From the NCBI GenBank assembly GCA_016209495.1, contig JACQVX010000003.1, forward strand, positions 1 to 40,896: a DNA stretch of 40,896 nucleotides, given 5' to 3'. Shown piece by piece: positions 13,234 through 21,491 of the stretch. Every line of letters begins with the position of its first letter. The first letter of the stretch is position 1. The notes beneath the pieces are model-generated. The model was given only the letters and a program-made list of their open reading frames with translations. It was not told the DNA's origin and did no database searches. The translations under genes and the position numbers were made by a program. Source of the stretch: Planctomycetota bacterium (GTDB lineage: Bacteria; Planctomycetota; JACQVX01).

Positions 13234-15732
13234 GCATCCAGGCCCGCCCACCGCGCATTCCACCACGCACCTCGCTGCCTCCACGGGGAGCACCTCGGAT
13301 CGGCCCCCCAGGGTGCTGGAGACGCTGGCCCCCACGGGCCGATCGCCCACCCTCCAGAGACGAAGCCTCCACCCGCGTCCCTCGCGCCGCAGGGCGGCCA
13401 GGCGCAACCGTGGGTCGTCCACGTGGAGCCAGGAGTGCACCGGGGGCAGGTCCCCCCCGGCCACGGCCGGCACCACCACCGCCACGGGCGGGAGGGTGTA
13501 GGCCTCCGCCGCCGCGGCCATGGCCTCGGTGGCCCCGGCGCGGGTCACGGCGTACCGGAAACGGTGCGGGGCGGCGTCGGTCCCCCAGGGGCCGTAGCTC
13601 CCGGCCACCTCCCAGAAGGCGTTCCGGGCCAGGAGCCCCTCCACCCGCCCATCCGCCTCGCCCCGCCAGGCCGCCGCGTCTGGCCGGAGGAAGGCAACCC
13701 CGCCAGCGGCGAACCAGCCCAGGGCAGGCCAGTAGGTGGGGCGATAGCCCCCGTCACCGTCCCGTGACACCTCGGCGAAGGGCACCCCGCGCCGGTGGAA
13801 CCCGGCGGCGCCGGCCGTCCGGAAGGCCGCGACCACCGTGGTGCGGTGCGCGGCAGCCACGACGGTCTCGAACTCCACACGGGCGCCGCCTGCCGACAGG
13901 CGCACCCGCCGCTCGAGCCCCCGAGGCCCGCGCACTCGCCAGCGCAGGCAGACCGGGCCGGACTCGTCGCACTCCACCCGCGCGCGGCCTCCCTCGGTCC
14001 CCCGGAGGAGGCGCCACGTGGACGGAAGGCCCTCGCAGCCCAGCCGCCAGAGTCCCCCCAGGTCCAGGTAGGCCGCCAGGTGGTTCCCCGAGCAGAGGGG
14101 CACGCGCGTCCGGGCGTCCGCGACCTCCACGCCCCCGTCCGGGGCGAACCGGATCCGCCAGGGGTCCAGGGCCCCCTCGGACCCCGGTCGCGGTCCGCCG
14201 GCCTCCAGGCCCTCGGGGGCCAGCCACCACACCCGGTGGCCCAGGGGGGGGAGCCCGGCGGCCAGGAAGCGGAGCCTCGCGAACCGCAACTCCCCCCCGG
14301 CGTGGCGCGCCAGGGCCACGTACTGGGAGGGCACGGGGCGGCCGGCCGCGTCCACGACCCCCAGGTCCCGCCCGGACGGCGAGGGGAGGTGCACCCGCAC
14401 CGTCACCGTCTCGTCCCGCGCGAAGCCGCAGGGGTTGAAGACCCACACCGCGAGGCCGCCGGGCCCGCGGCGGTCGGCCCGCCCCGCGGCATGCCTCGCC
14501 CTCACCCGCAGCTCCTCCCGGGAGCGCTCCACCGCGCGCCGCAGGGGCTGGCGCTGCTCCAGGCGGTGGACCCGGTCCGGGCAGGTCCCGGTGATCCCGT
14601 CGTGGTGGTTGAGGAGGCAGAGGGCCTCGCGCACGGGCTCCAGGGTGTCGGGCTCGACCGCCGGGCCCGCGTCGTAGGTGGCGAGACGCTCGGAGACCGC
14701 CACCTGGGCCGACGCCAGGGCATGGCACCGCTTCACCTCGGGCCGCGTGGCGTAGAAGCCCGTCCAGTACGGATTGGGGTCCGCCCGGAAGACCGGCAGC
14801 CGGTCGGCGTGGAAGGCCACGAGCCTCGCGTATTCCTCGAAGCTCCCCACGGCGCACCAGGTCCCCTGGGCCGGGTAGCGCTCGCGGTTGTGGTGCTCGG
14901 CCCAGTCCGGGACCCGCCGCTCGACGGGGGCGAAGTCTCCGCCGAAGGGGAGGAAGAGGTAGGGGGTGCGCCCCAGGGGCTCGAGCCGGCCGAGCACCGC
15001 CGCGAGGCGCCCCAGGGCCCGCCCGGGGCCGACCCGGGCCAGCCACCGATCCACCGACGAGAGCCCCAGGGCCAGGACGGCCCCGGCGGCCCGGGAGGCC
15101 CGGCGGCCCACCGCGTCACCGGCGTCGTAGTGCCGGGCCATCCAGTGGGCCAGGACCCGCGACCCGTCCGGGGCCTCCCACACGAAGTCGGCGCTTCGCT
15201 CGGCGCGCAACCGCCCGGCGGTGGCCGCGTCCAGGCGCGCCAGGCCCACCGCCTCGTAGCCCAGGTAGGAGAGCAGGGCAGGGAGCGTGGCCGCGTGGCC
15301 GAAGGAGTCGGGCTGCCAGGCGGCCCGGGGCCGCACCCCCAGGCGCCTGTCGCACCACGAGAGCCCCCGCTCCCAGTCCCGGAGCAGGCCCTCGCCGTCC
15401 ACCAGCACCGTGTCCGGGCTGGTCCAGCCGCCCCCCACCATGCGCAGCCGGCCCGTTCGCGCGTGGGCCTGGAGGCGCGCTCGGTCCGCGGGACGTTGCT
15501 CCCAGTGCCGCGCCAGGAACGAGACCTCGCCCACCGAGTAGACCGCCCGCGGGTCCGCGTCCAGCCAGTCCAGCGCGCGCTCGATGGTGGGCCCCACCCG
15601 GCGGCGGTAGTAGCCCTCGAAGGTATCCAGCCAGTGGACGTCCCAGTGGGCCGTGACGGCGAGGACGCAGGCGCGCGCCGCGTCCTCGGGGATGCCCAGG
15701 CGCCGCCGTAGCGCCGTCTCCTCGTCCGTCAA
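13219..15732 (-). CDS. Glycoside hydrolase family 38 alpha-mannosidase
   Basis: 837 aa. GH38 enzymes remove alpha-linked mannose with retention of configuration, using a zinc ion. Visible signatures: the zinc-site motif TAHWDVHW (His29, Asp31), MVGGGWTSPDTVL, the nucleophile region WQPDSFGHAATLPALL (Asp near 140), LPFGGDFAPVERRV, LLNHHDGITGTC, and a C-terminal beta-sandwich region with VFNPCGFARDETVTVRV and LERRVRLSAGGARVEFE. No signal peptide, so cytoplasmic. The start is a TTG at 15732 whose TTGA overlaps the stop of the AmrS gene, which implies coupled translation. The frame stays open to 17289, but that is antisense or out-of-frame sequence. Full length for the family. Confidence 0.9.
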   Translation of the reverse strand: MTDEETALRRRLGIPEDAARACVLAVTAHWDVHWLDTFEGYYRRRVGPTIERALDWLDADPRAVYSVGEVSFLARHWEQRPADRARLQAHARTGRLRMVGGGWTSPDTVLVDGEGLLRDWERGLSWCDRRLGVRPRAAWQPDSFGHAATLPALLSYLGYEAVGLARLDAATAGRLRAERSADFVWEAPDGSRVLAHWMARHYDAGDAVGRRASRAAGAVLALGLSSVDRWLARVGPGRALGRLAAVLGRLEPLGRTPYLFLPFGGDFAPVERRVPDWAEHHNRERYPAQGTWCAVGSFEEYARLVAFHADRLPVFRADPNPYWTGFYATRPEVKRCHALASAQVAVSERLATYDAGPAVEPDTLEPVREALCLLNHHDGITGTCPDRVHRLEQRQPLRRAVERSREELRVRARHAAGRADRRGPGGLAVWVFNPCGFARDETVTVRVHLPSPSGRDLGVVDAAGRPVPSQYVALARHAGGELRFARLRFLAAGLPPLGHRVWWLAPEGLEAGGPRPGSEGALDPWRIRFAPDGGVEVADARTRVPLCSGNHLAAYLDLGGLWRLGCEGLPSTWRLLRGTEGGRARVECDESGPVCLRWRVRGPRGLERRVRLSAGGARVEFETVVAAAHRTTVVAAFRTAGAAGFHRRGVPFAEVSRDGDGGYRPTYWPALGWFAAGGVAFLRPDAAAWRGEADGRVEGLLARNAFWEVAGSYGPWGTDAAPHRFRYAVTRAGATEAMAAAAEAYTLPPVAVVVPAVAGGDLPPVHSWLHVDDPRLRLAALRREGRGWRLRLWRVGDRPVGASVSSTLGGRSEVLPVEAARCVVECAVGGPGCKGGG

Positions 15733-16874
15733 TCGCCCGGGCCCGGACGACCCCCGCCCCCGGACCTCGGCGTGCCCAGTTCCACCGCCCGCGGACCCCG
15801 CCAGCCCGTATCCGCCGCGGGCGGGTTCCCCTTCCACACCCCGGGGATGGCGCGGCCGCAATCCGGGCAGGCCCCGGAGGCGAGCCGCACCCGGCGCACC
15901 CGATAGCCCACCCGCTCGATGAGGAGCGAGCCGCAACCCGGGCAGCGGGTGTCCTCCGTCGAACCCACCTGACCCGGCCGGTTGCCGGCGTAGACGAAAT
16001 GCAGACCCGCCTCCCGCCCCAGCTCCCAGGCCTTCAGCAGGGCGTCGGTCCCGGTCCAGGGGCGGTCGTCCATGCGATAGTCCGGGTGGAACGCCGTCAC
16101 ATGCCATGGGACGTCCCGCGAGACCCCGGCCAGGAAGCGGGCGATGCCCGCGAGCTCCTCCTCGCCGTCGTTGAAGCCCGGCACCACCAGGGTCACCACC
16201 TCCACCCAGAAGCCGCGCCCCACCAGCCCCTCGATGGAGGCGAGGACGTTGGCGAGGGTTCCCCCCAGCTTCCTGTAGCGGCGGTCGTCGAAGCCCTTGA
16301 GGTCCACCTTGTAGAGGTCCACGTGGGGGCGCAGGTAGTCCAGGGCCTCGGGCGTGGCGTTGCCGTTGGAGACGAAACCCGTGCAGAGCCCCGCGGCGCG
16401 GGCCTCCCGGAACACGGCCACGGCCCATTCGGCGGTGATGAGGGGTTCGTTGTAGGTGCTCACCACCACCGGGGCCCCGTGTTCCAGGGCCAGGTCCACC
16501 AGGGCGCGCGGCGTCACCTCCCGCGGCGGTGCCACCGCCTCCGGGTCGCGCAGGGCCTGGCTCGTCACCCAGTTCTGGCAGTAGGCGCAGTGGAAGTCGC
16601 AGCCCAGCATCCCGAAGGAGAGGGCGTCCTGCCCCGGGAAGGCGTGGAAGAAGGGCTTCTTTTCGATGGGGTCCACCTGTACCCCCGCGGCGTAGCCGTG
16701 GGGCACCCGGAGGGTCCCGCCCCGGTTGAACCGCACGCGGCAGATGCCGTCCAGACCATCGAGGATCAGGCAGCGGTGACCGCAGGCGAAGCAGCGGACC
16801 TTGTCCCCGGGGACCCGCTCGTAGAGCTGCCCCTCGACGGTGCGTGCGAGTACCAGATCCTTGAGGGTGGCCAT
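15729..16874 (-). CDS. amrS: AmrS: AmmeMemoRadiSam system radical SAM enzyme
   Basis: 381 aa. N-terminal Cys cluster (Cys28, Cys31, Cys35, Cys45: CFACGHRC...GICRVR), then the family signature GVQVDPIEKKPFFHAFPG, the radical SAM motif CDFHCAYCQNW (Cys92, Cys96, Cys99), STYNEPL, VSNGNATPEAL, VDLYKVDLKGF and LVVPGFND. The C-terminus has zinc-ribbon-like CPGC and CPDC and ends ...IPGVW before a Gly/Pro-rich tail. The family is usually associated with MEMO and AMMECR1 proteins, neither of which is here. The reaction is not established. ATG at 16874 with a promoter that gives an almost leaderless transcript. Followed by, and translationally coupled to, the mannosidase. Confidence 0.92.
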   Translation of the reverse strand: MATLKDLVLARTVEGQLYERVPGDKVRCFACGHRCLILDGLDGICRVRFNRGGTLRVPHGYAAGVQVDPIEKKPFFHAFPGQDALSFGMLGCDFHCAYCQNWVTSQALRDPEAVAPPREVTPRALVDLALEHGAPVVVSTYNEPLITAEWAVAVFREARAAGLCTGFVSNGNATPEALDYLRPHVDLYKVDLKGFDDRRYRKLGGTLANVLASIEGLVGRGFWVEVVTLVVPGFNDGEEELAGIARFLAGVSRDVPWHVTAFHPDYRMDDRPWTGTDALLKAWELGREAGLHFVYAGNRPGQVGSTEDTRCPGCGSLLIERVGYRVRRVRLASGACPDCGRAIPGVWKGNPPAADTGWRGPRAVELGTPRSGGGGRPGPGD

Positions 16875-16883
16875 CGTGGGGCC

Positions 16884-16912
16884 ATCCTAGTGGCCACGGA
16901 TGCCTGTCGCAA
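16884..16912 (-). promoter_or_regulatory. Promoter of the amrS-mannosidase operon, probably leaderless
   Basis: Minus strand TTGCGA (16907-16912), 17-bp spacer, TAGGAT (16884-16889), then 9 bases to the ATG at 16874. Confidence 0.6.
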
Positions 16913-16930
16913 GGAACGAAGGCGGCGACA

Positions 16931-16936
16931 TAGAAT
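16931..16936 (+). promoter_or_regulatory. -10 element of the M20 peptidase gene, probably leaderless
   Basis: TAGAAT with 9 bases to the GTG at 16946. No clear -35 at the standard distance. Divergent from the amrS promoter. Confidence 0.45.
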
Positions 16937-16945
16937 GCGCCGCCG

Positions 16946-18307
16946 GTGGAGCGAGACCTGGGACGCGTCGAGGAGGAGGCCCTGGGGCACCTGGTGCGCC
17001 TCCTCCGCTTCGACACCACGAACCCGCCGGGCAACGAGACCCCGGCGGCCGAGTACCTGGCCGGGGTCCTCCGGGAGGCGGGGGTGGAGGCCCGGGTCCT
17101 GGAGTCGGCCCCGGGCCGTGGCAGTTGCGTCGCGCGCATCCCCGGGGGCGGCGAGGGCGGACCGCTGCTCCTCACCAGCCACATCGACGTGGTCCCGGCC
17201 GACCCGGCGCGCTGGACTCGCCCGCCCTTCTCCGGAGACGTGGCGGACGGCGCCGTGTGGGGGCGCGGCGCCCTGGACATGAAGTCCATGACGGCCTACG
17301 GCCTCTCGGCCATGCTCCTGGCGGCCCGGGAGAGATGGCGGCCGCGCAGGGACCTCCTCTTCGCCGCCGTGGCGGACGAGGAGGACGGGGGCGAGCACGG
17401 CATGGGATACCTGGTGCGGGAGCACCCGGACCGCGTGCGGGCCGAGTTCGCCCTGAACGAGGTGGGGGGCTTCACCTTCTGGGTCGAGGGGGAACGGCTC
17501 TACCCGGTGCAGGTGGCCCAGAAGGGCTTCGCCTGGCTGCGCCTGGGCGCCACCGGGTCCCCGGGCCACGGCGCCGTGCCACGGGAGGACAACGCCCTGG
17601 TGCGGCTGGCCGAGGCCGTGGCCCGCCTGGGCCGCGCCACGCTCACGCGGCGCCACGTCCCCGAGGTGGACGCCTTCCTCCGGGAGATGGCCCGCTCGCT
17701 CCCCTTCCCCCGGTCGGCCGTCCTGGGCGCGGTCCGCCTCCCCGGGCTCGGGGACTGGCTGCTCCCGCGGGTCGCACCGGACCGCGAGCGGGCCCGCCTC
17801 CTGGCCGCGGCGCTCCATGACACGGTCTCGCCCACCATCTTCCAGGCGGGCTTCAAGTCCAACGTGATTCCGGGCGAGGCCTGGGCCGTCCTGGACGGCC
17901 GCTTCCTGCCCGGCTCCAGCGCCGAGGCCCTGGCCGAGGAGGTCCGCCGCGTCGTGGGACCCGGCTTCGACGTCACCGTCGAGCGCCAGGGCCCCCCCAC
18001 GGTCTACTCCCCCGACACCCCCCTCTTCCGGACCATCCGGACAGTGGTGGAGGAGCGGGACCCGGGGGCCCGGGTAGTGCCCTACATGGTCGTGGGCTTC
18101 ACCGACTCCTTCTGGCTCGACCGGCTGGGGGTGACCACCTACGGCTTCGCCCCCGTGCGCCTCCCGCGAGACGTGGCCTTCGCGAGCCTCTACCACGGCA
18201 TCGACGAGCGCATCCCGGTGGAGGGCTTCCGCTGGGGGCTGGGGGCCTTCCTGGAGGTGGTGGAGCGCTTCGCGGGGCCTACGGCGGCGGCGCGCTCGGA
18301 GCGGTGA
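16946..18307 (+). CDS. M20-family metallopeptidase/deacylase
   Basis: 453 aa from a GTG at 16946. The family hydrolyses peptide or N-acyl bonds with two zinc ions in the cytoplasm. Visible ligands and catalytic residues: SHIDVVPADP (His about 81), WGRGALDMKSM (Asp about 111) and VADEEDGGEHG (Glu-Glu about 145), then GSPGHGAVP in the dimerisation domain and SLYHGIDERIPVEGF (His) at the end. The NPPGNETPAAEYL start and the order of motifs match ArgE/DapE/CPG2-type enzymes. Substrate not deducible. Divergent from amrS with 71 bp between them. Confidence 0.9.
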   Translation: MERDLGRVEEEALGHLVRLLRFDTTNPPGNETPAAEYLAGVLREAGVEARVLESAPGRGSCVARIPGGGEGGPLLLTSHIDVVPADPARWTRPPFSGDVADGAVWGRGALDMKSMTAYGLSAMLLAARERWRPRRDLLFAAVADEEDGGEHGMGYLVREHPDRVRAEFALNEVGGFTFWVEGERLYPVQVAQKGFAWLRLGATGSPGHGAVPREDNALVRLAEAVARLGRATLTRRHVPEVDAFLREMARSLPFPRSAVLGAVRLPGLGDWLLPRVAPDRERARLLAAALHDTVSPTIFQAGFKSNVIPGEAWAVLDGRFLPGSSAEALAEEVRRVVGPGFDVTVERQGPPTVYSPDTPLFRTIRTVVEERDPGARVVPYMVVGFTDSFWLDRLGVTTYGFAPVRLPRDVAFASLYHGIDERIPVEGFRWGLGAFLEVVERFAGPTAAARSER

Positions 18308-18516
18308 GATGAAGTCACCACCGTCGCGGAGGATGACGTGGGGCGGAGACACCACGCCGGGCGCAGCTTTCTCCTGGCGGGGTGTCCGGGGCCCCTTGCA
18401 CCCCCAAGGCTCCCGCGCCTGCCCCAGGGCGTGAACGCGCGAGATGGCCGTGGCCAGGGCCTGGTCCCGCGGTTGCTCGCAAGCGACCCCGGCGCGACCA
18501 CGCGAGGGGGGGAGAC

Positions 18517-20220
18517 ATGCGACGCGCGCGCTTTGTGGGGGTCGTCATCGTGGGGGTCGTCATCCTTGCGCTTGGATGGCTGTCGGGCCCGCACGGGGGG
18601 GGGCCGAGCGAACCGGCGGGTGCGGCACCGATCCGTCGCCTCCCCCACGGGGGAGGGCGGTCTCCGATGACCGCGCCCGCCTCTCCTGGGGCCGTGCGGG
18701 GCCCCGTGACCACATCGGATGCGCCCGCCGGGAGCCTGGACCTCCCGCGGACCCGAGTCGCCCCGGAACCTTCCCCGGGCGATGGCCCCGGTGCGGCGGA
18801 GGCGCTCCCCGGCCCATCGGCCCCCGAGTCCATGGTAGAGGACGAGTCCCGGCCCCACGACGACCGTGACGACCGCGCCCCGGCCTCCGGCGCCGTCATC
18901 GGGCGCATCCTGGGCCAGGATGGCTATCCGCCCCTGGAGGGCCAGGTGGCACGGCTGCAGGGCGGCTTCCTGTCGATGCATCGGGGTCAGCGGCACAGGG
19001 TCGCCGCGGATGGCCGTTTCGCCATCGGCGGTCTGCACGCCGGCGTGCACCCGTTCCTCCTGGAGGCGGCGGGCCACGCCCCGAGGCAGGTGGAGGCGGC
19101 CGTGGTGGAGGGCCAGACGATGGACCTGGGCGATGTTCGCCTCGAGGCCGCGGCCCGTTTGCGCGGCCGGGTCCTCATGGATACGGGGGCGCCCCTCCCG
19201 GGGGCGAAGGTGACGGTCGCCACGGGCCTCCTGGGTCTGGGGTTGGCCGAGACCGTCACGGATCCCATGGGGCGCTTCCTCCTCGGGGAGCTGCCTTCGG
19301 GGCCGGTCTTCCTGGGCGTAGAGGTGCCCGAGGAGGGCCCGGGGCGCAGCGAGGTGCGCACCGTGGAGCTGGTGGCGGGAGAGGAACGCGAGGTAGTGAT
19401 CGGCGGGGCCCCTCAGGTGCGGGTGCGCTTCGAGGACGCCGCTCTGGGAAGCTGGAACGAGTCTCTCATCGGCCTCCTTGCCATGGACACCCTGCGGGAT
19501 CCCCTGGAGAGCAAGATCTCCAGCGATCCGGGACTGCGCCTCGTGGTGGCGGATGAAGAGGGCGGTGTCGGCCTCTCGGGCCTCGACCCGGGACGGTATC
19601 TCGTGGGGATCCCCGATGCCCATGGTGTAGTGGCCATCTCTGCCGATGGCAGTGCCGATCCGGAGCGGCTGATCCTCCTGCGCGAGCACCTGCTCGGGCG
19701 CGTGGTCAAGCCCGGCGGAATCCCCGATGCCGGGGTCCGGCTGCGCCTCCACGCCGTCCCCGCCGACACCCTGGCCGGGGCCGGGGCGGGAGGGCCGGAG
19801 GGCCTGCTCAGGATCATCCTGGCGCTGTGGGTGGACCAGGGAGCGGCGGAGGACGGCGAGTTCTCCCTTCCTGTCCCCGGGCCGGGCCGCTATCGGGTCT
19901 TCGCCTCTGGGGAGGGCCTCGGGGCCTCCCGCCCGGCGTACGGGGTGGCAGGTCCCCGGGCCGCACCGGCCCTGGTGGAGGTAGAGGCGGCCGGACGGCT
20001 CCGGTTGCGCGTGGCGGACGCGGGCAAGGACGAGTTGCTGCTCGCCATGGCCGAGGACGCGGCCGGCAGCCCGGTGGCCTTGGCCCTGGACGACGAGCCC
20101 GAACTCTGGCTACCCCGGGGCCGCTACAGGCTCACGGTCCTGCGGGCCGGGGGTCGTAGCCTCACGACCGAGCACCATGCCGTGGGCGCGGGGTCGGAGA
20201 CCCTGGTCCTCGGGGAGTAG
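18517..20220 (+). CDS. Large membrane-anchored protein with carboxypeptidase-regulatory-like domains
   Basis: 567 aa from the ATG at 18517 (GAGGGGGGGAG upstream). Residues 4-24 form one transmembrane anchor (ARFVGVVIVGVVILALGWLSG), followed by a Gly/Pro/Ala-rich linker to about 130. Then come repeated beta-sandwich units of the carboxypeptidase regulatory type: IGRILGQDGYPPLEGQVARL...DGRFAIGGLHAG, RLRGRVLMDTGAPLPGAKVTV...DPMGRFLLGELPSG, and a later RVVKPGGIPDAGVRLRLHAV. Such units bind ligands or act as spacers outside the membrane; function unknown. The 209 bp before it hold no gene that I can recognise. Confidence 0.72.
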   Translation: MRRARFVGVVIVGVVILALGWLSGPHGGGPSEPAGAAPIRRLPHGGGRSPMTAPASPGAVRGPVTTSDAPAGSLDLPRTRVAPEPSPGDGPGAAEALPGPSAPESMVEDESRPHDDRDDRAPASGAVIGRILGQDGYPPLEGQVARLQGGFLSMHRGQRHRVAADGRFAIGGLHAGVHPFLLEAAGHAPRQVEAAVVEGQTMDLGDVRLEAAARLRGRVLMDTGAPLPGAKVTVATGLLGLGLAETVTDPMGRFLLGELPSGPVFLGVEVPEEGPGRSEVRTVELVAGEEREVVIGGAPQVRVRFEDAALGSWNESLIGLLAMDTLRDPLESKISSDPGLRLVVADEEGGVGLSGLDPGRYLVGIPDAHGVVAISADGSADPERLILLREHLLGRVVKPGGIPDAGVRLRLHAVPADTLAGAGAGGPEGLLRIILALWVDQGAAEDGEFSLPVPGPGRYRVFASGEGLGASRPAYGVAGPRAAPALVEVEAAGRLRLRVADAGKDELLLAMAEDAAGSPVALALDDEPELWLPRGRYRLTVLRAGGRSLTTEHHAVGAGSETLVLGE

Positions 20221-20480
20221 GTCGCGGGCCCTGGACCATGGGCCCTACGAAGAACGACGCCCTCGATCGCGAGGAGTCTCGCCTTCCTGTCCAGGGTGTC
20301 CCCACGCGGGGCCATGCAGTGGCAGGGAAGGGCCCGGGTGGCCACGACGAGCCGTCCCCGCGGCTCCAGCCGCGCGAGCCAGCCCCCCGGGTCATCCCTC
20401 TCGATGGGCTTGCGACAGTGGACGAGCGCGTCCCCATCGCCGCCGCGTTCGGCCTCCAGGTAGGCCAGAGACCTTGACAC
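20124..20480 (-). pseudogene. Possible remnant of a SAM-dependent methyltransferase
   Basis: A minus frame from a GTG at 20480 (118 codons) has strongly GC-biased third positions over 20222-20480, as in real genes here. It reads ...DALVHCRKPIERDDPGGWLARLEPRGRLVVATRALP..., which resembles the end of a Rossmann methyltransferase (motif IV, then L-P-GRLVV-T). The SAM-binding motif I is missing, and the last 97 bp overlap the convergent gene. Either a decayed fragment or an unrelated small gene. Confidence 0.35.
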
Positions 20481-20503
20481 CCGGCGCGACGGGGGTCTAG
20501 GCT
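20474..20503 (+). promoter_or_regulatory. Promoter upstream of the membrane protein gene
   Basis: TTGACA (20474-20479), 18-bp spacer, TAGGCT (20498-20503). Transcription would begin near 20510, about 50 bp before the region where the protein homologous part of the frame opens. Confidence 0.5.
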
Positions 20504-20623
20504 ACGCCCGTTTCCCTGGCCGGCCGCCGGCAGAGAGGTGTTCTCACCGTCCCTCTGGATGGAGCCACGTGTTTCTTCCTGGGCCACCTCCTGGCCCTCT
20601 CCGCCTGGCGGCAGCTCGAAGGC

Positions 20624-21097
20624 GTGGACAGGGAAGTCCCTACCCCCGCCCCGTTCTGGCAGGCGCTGGTCTATTCCCTCCTCGTCTGGGTCCCGGTCAC
20701 GGGCTGGTTCTACTACCGCTACACCGACTGGAGCCTGGCCTACCTCATGGACTCCGCGCGGGTCCCGGGGTACGTCGGCCCCGCGGCCCTCTTCAGCTAC
20801 GTGGCGGGCATCTACGGCGGCTACCTGGGGGCCCAGTGCCTGATCCAGCACGGGCACAAGGTTGCGGCGGCCGTCATGACCGTCGGGGCCCTGGGGCTCA
20901 CCCTGGCCATCTACGGCGCCACGGCGGACCAGTACGCCCACGTGGGGACCTTCGCCCAGTACCACGCGGGTCTGGCGCCGCCCCTGGACCAGGTGGAGGG
21001 CTTCCCCATGGCCCTGAACCTGGCGGGGGCCCTGCTGGCCCTGCCCTACGCCGGCTTCGTGGTCTACAACGTGGCCAGCGGCCGGCGCGCGCCGTAG
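20624..21097 (+). CDS. Multi-pass membrane protein of unknown function; true start probably upstream
   Basis: 157 aa from a GTG at 20624. At least three further hydrophobic segments: about 13-25 (ALVYSLLVWVPVTGW), 49-75 (YVGPAALFSYVAGIYGGYLGAQ), 84-98 (AAAVMTVGALGLTLAI) and 130-148 (ALNLAGALLALPYAGFVVY). The frame is open 120 bp further back and encodes VLTVPLDGATCFFLGHLLALSAWRQLEG in total (a further membrane segment), but between the in-frame TAG at about 20498 and 20624 there is no ATG, GTG or TTG. One extra base near 20540 would join it to a GTG preceded by AGAGAG. Followed 10 bp later by the tautomerase, so probably an operon. Confidence 0.65.
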   Translation: MDREVPTPAPFWQALVYSLLVWVPVTGWFYYRYTDWSLAYLMDSARVPGYVGPAALFSYVAGIYGGYLGAQCLIQHGHKVAAAVMTVGALGLTLAIYGATADQYAHVGTFAQYHAGLAPPLDQVEGFPMALNLAGALLALPYAGFVVYNVASGRRAP

Positions 21098-21107
21098 AGG
21101 AGAGGCC

Positions 21108-21479
21108 ATGCCCATCCTCGAGGTGGAGGTCGTGGGGGCCCTGCCGCGGGGGGGACGCCCCTCCGCCGCGCGGCGCGTCGCCGATGCCGTGGCGACCGTC
21201 CTGGGCACTCCGGACGGTCATGCCTGGGTCCGCCTGCGCTGCCTGTCGCGCCGGGATTACGCCGAGAACGGCGGGGCGGTGCCGGCGGGGGTCCGTCCCG
21301 TCTTCGTGAGGCTGCTCCTGGCGAGCCCACCCTCCGGACGTCGCCAGGCCGCCCAGGCGGCCGCCCTGGCCCACGCCATCGGCGAGGCCCTGGGGCGCGA
21401 AGACGCCCACGTCCACCTGCTCTATGAGCCGCCGGCCCTGGGCCGCATCGCCTTCGGCGGGCGGATCCTGGTGCGGTAG
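21108..21479 (+). CDS. Tautomerase/MIF-superfamily protein
   Basis: 123 aa, ATG at 21108 with AGAGGAGAGG upstream. It begins MPILEVEVVGAL: after removal of Met, Pro1 is the catalytic base typical of 4-oxalocrotonate tautomerase and related enzymes. The two-unit beta-alpha-beta plan is visible (RRVADAVATVLGTPDGHAWVRL and FVRLLLASPPSG...LAHAIGEALGREDAHVHLLY, ending GRIAFGGRIL). The VHLLYEP--LGRIAFGG end is close to that of fused or long tautomerases. Substrate unknown. Cytoplasmic, co-transcribed with the membrane protein upstream. Confidence 0.8.
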   Translation: MPILEVEVVGALPRGGRPSAARRVADAVATVLGTPDGHAWVRLRCLSRRDYAENGGAVPAGVRPVFVRLLLASPPSGRRQAAQAAALAHAIGEALGREDAHVHLLYEPPALGRIAFGGRILVR

Positions 21480-21491
21480 CGCCGCTCGATC

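Noticed and set aside
13219-17289. Single 1356-codon open frame on the minus strand
   Set aside because: Only 13219-15732 carries mannosidase motifs; the upstream part is out-of-frame sequence of amrS and antisense of the M20 gene, open because of high GC.
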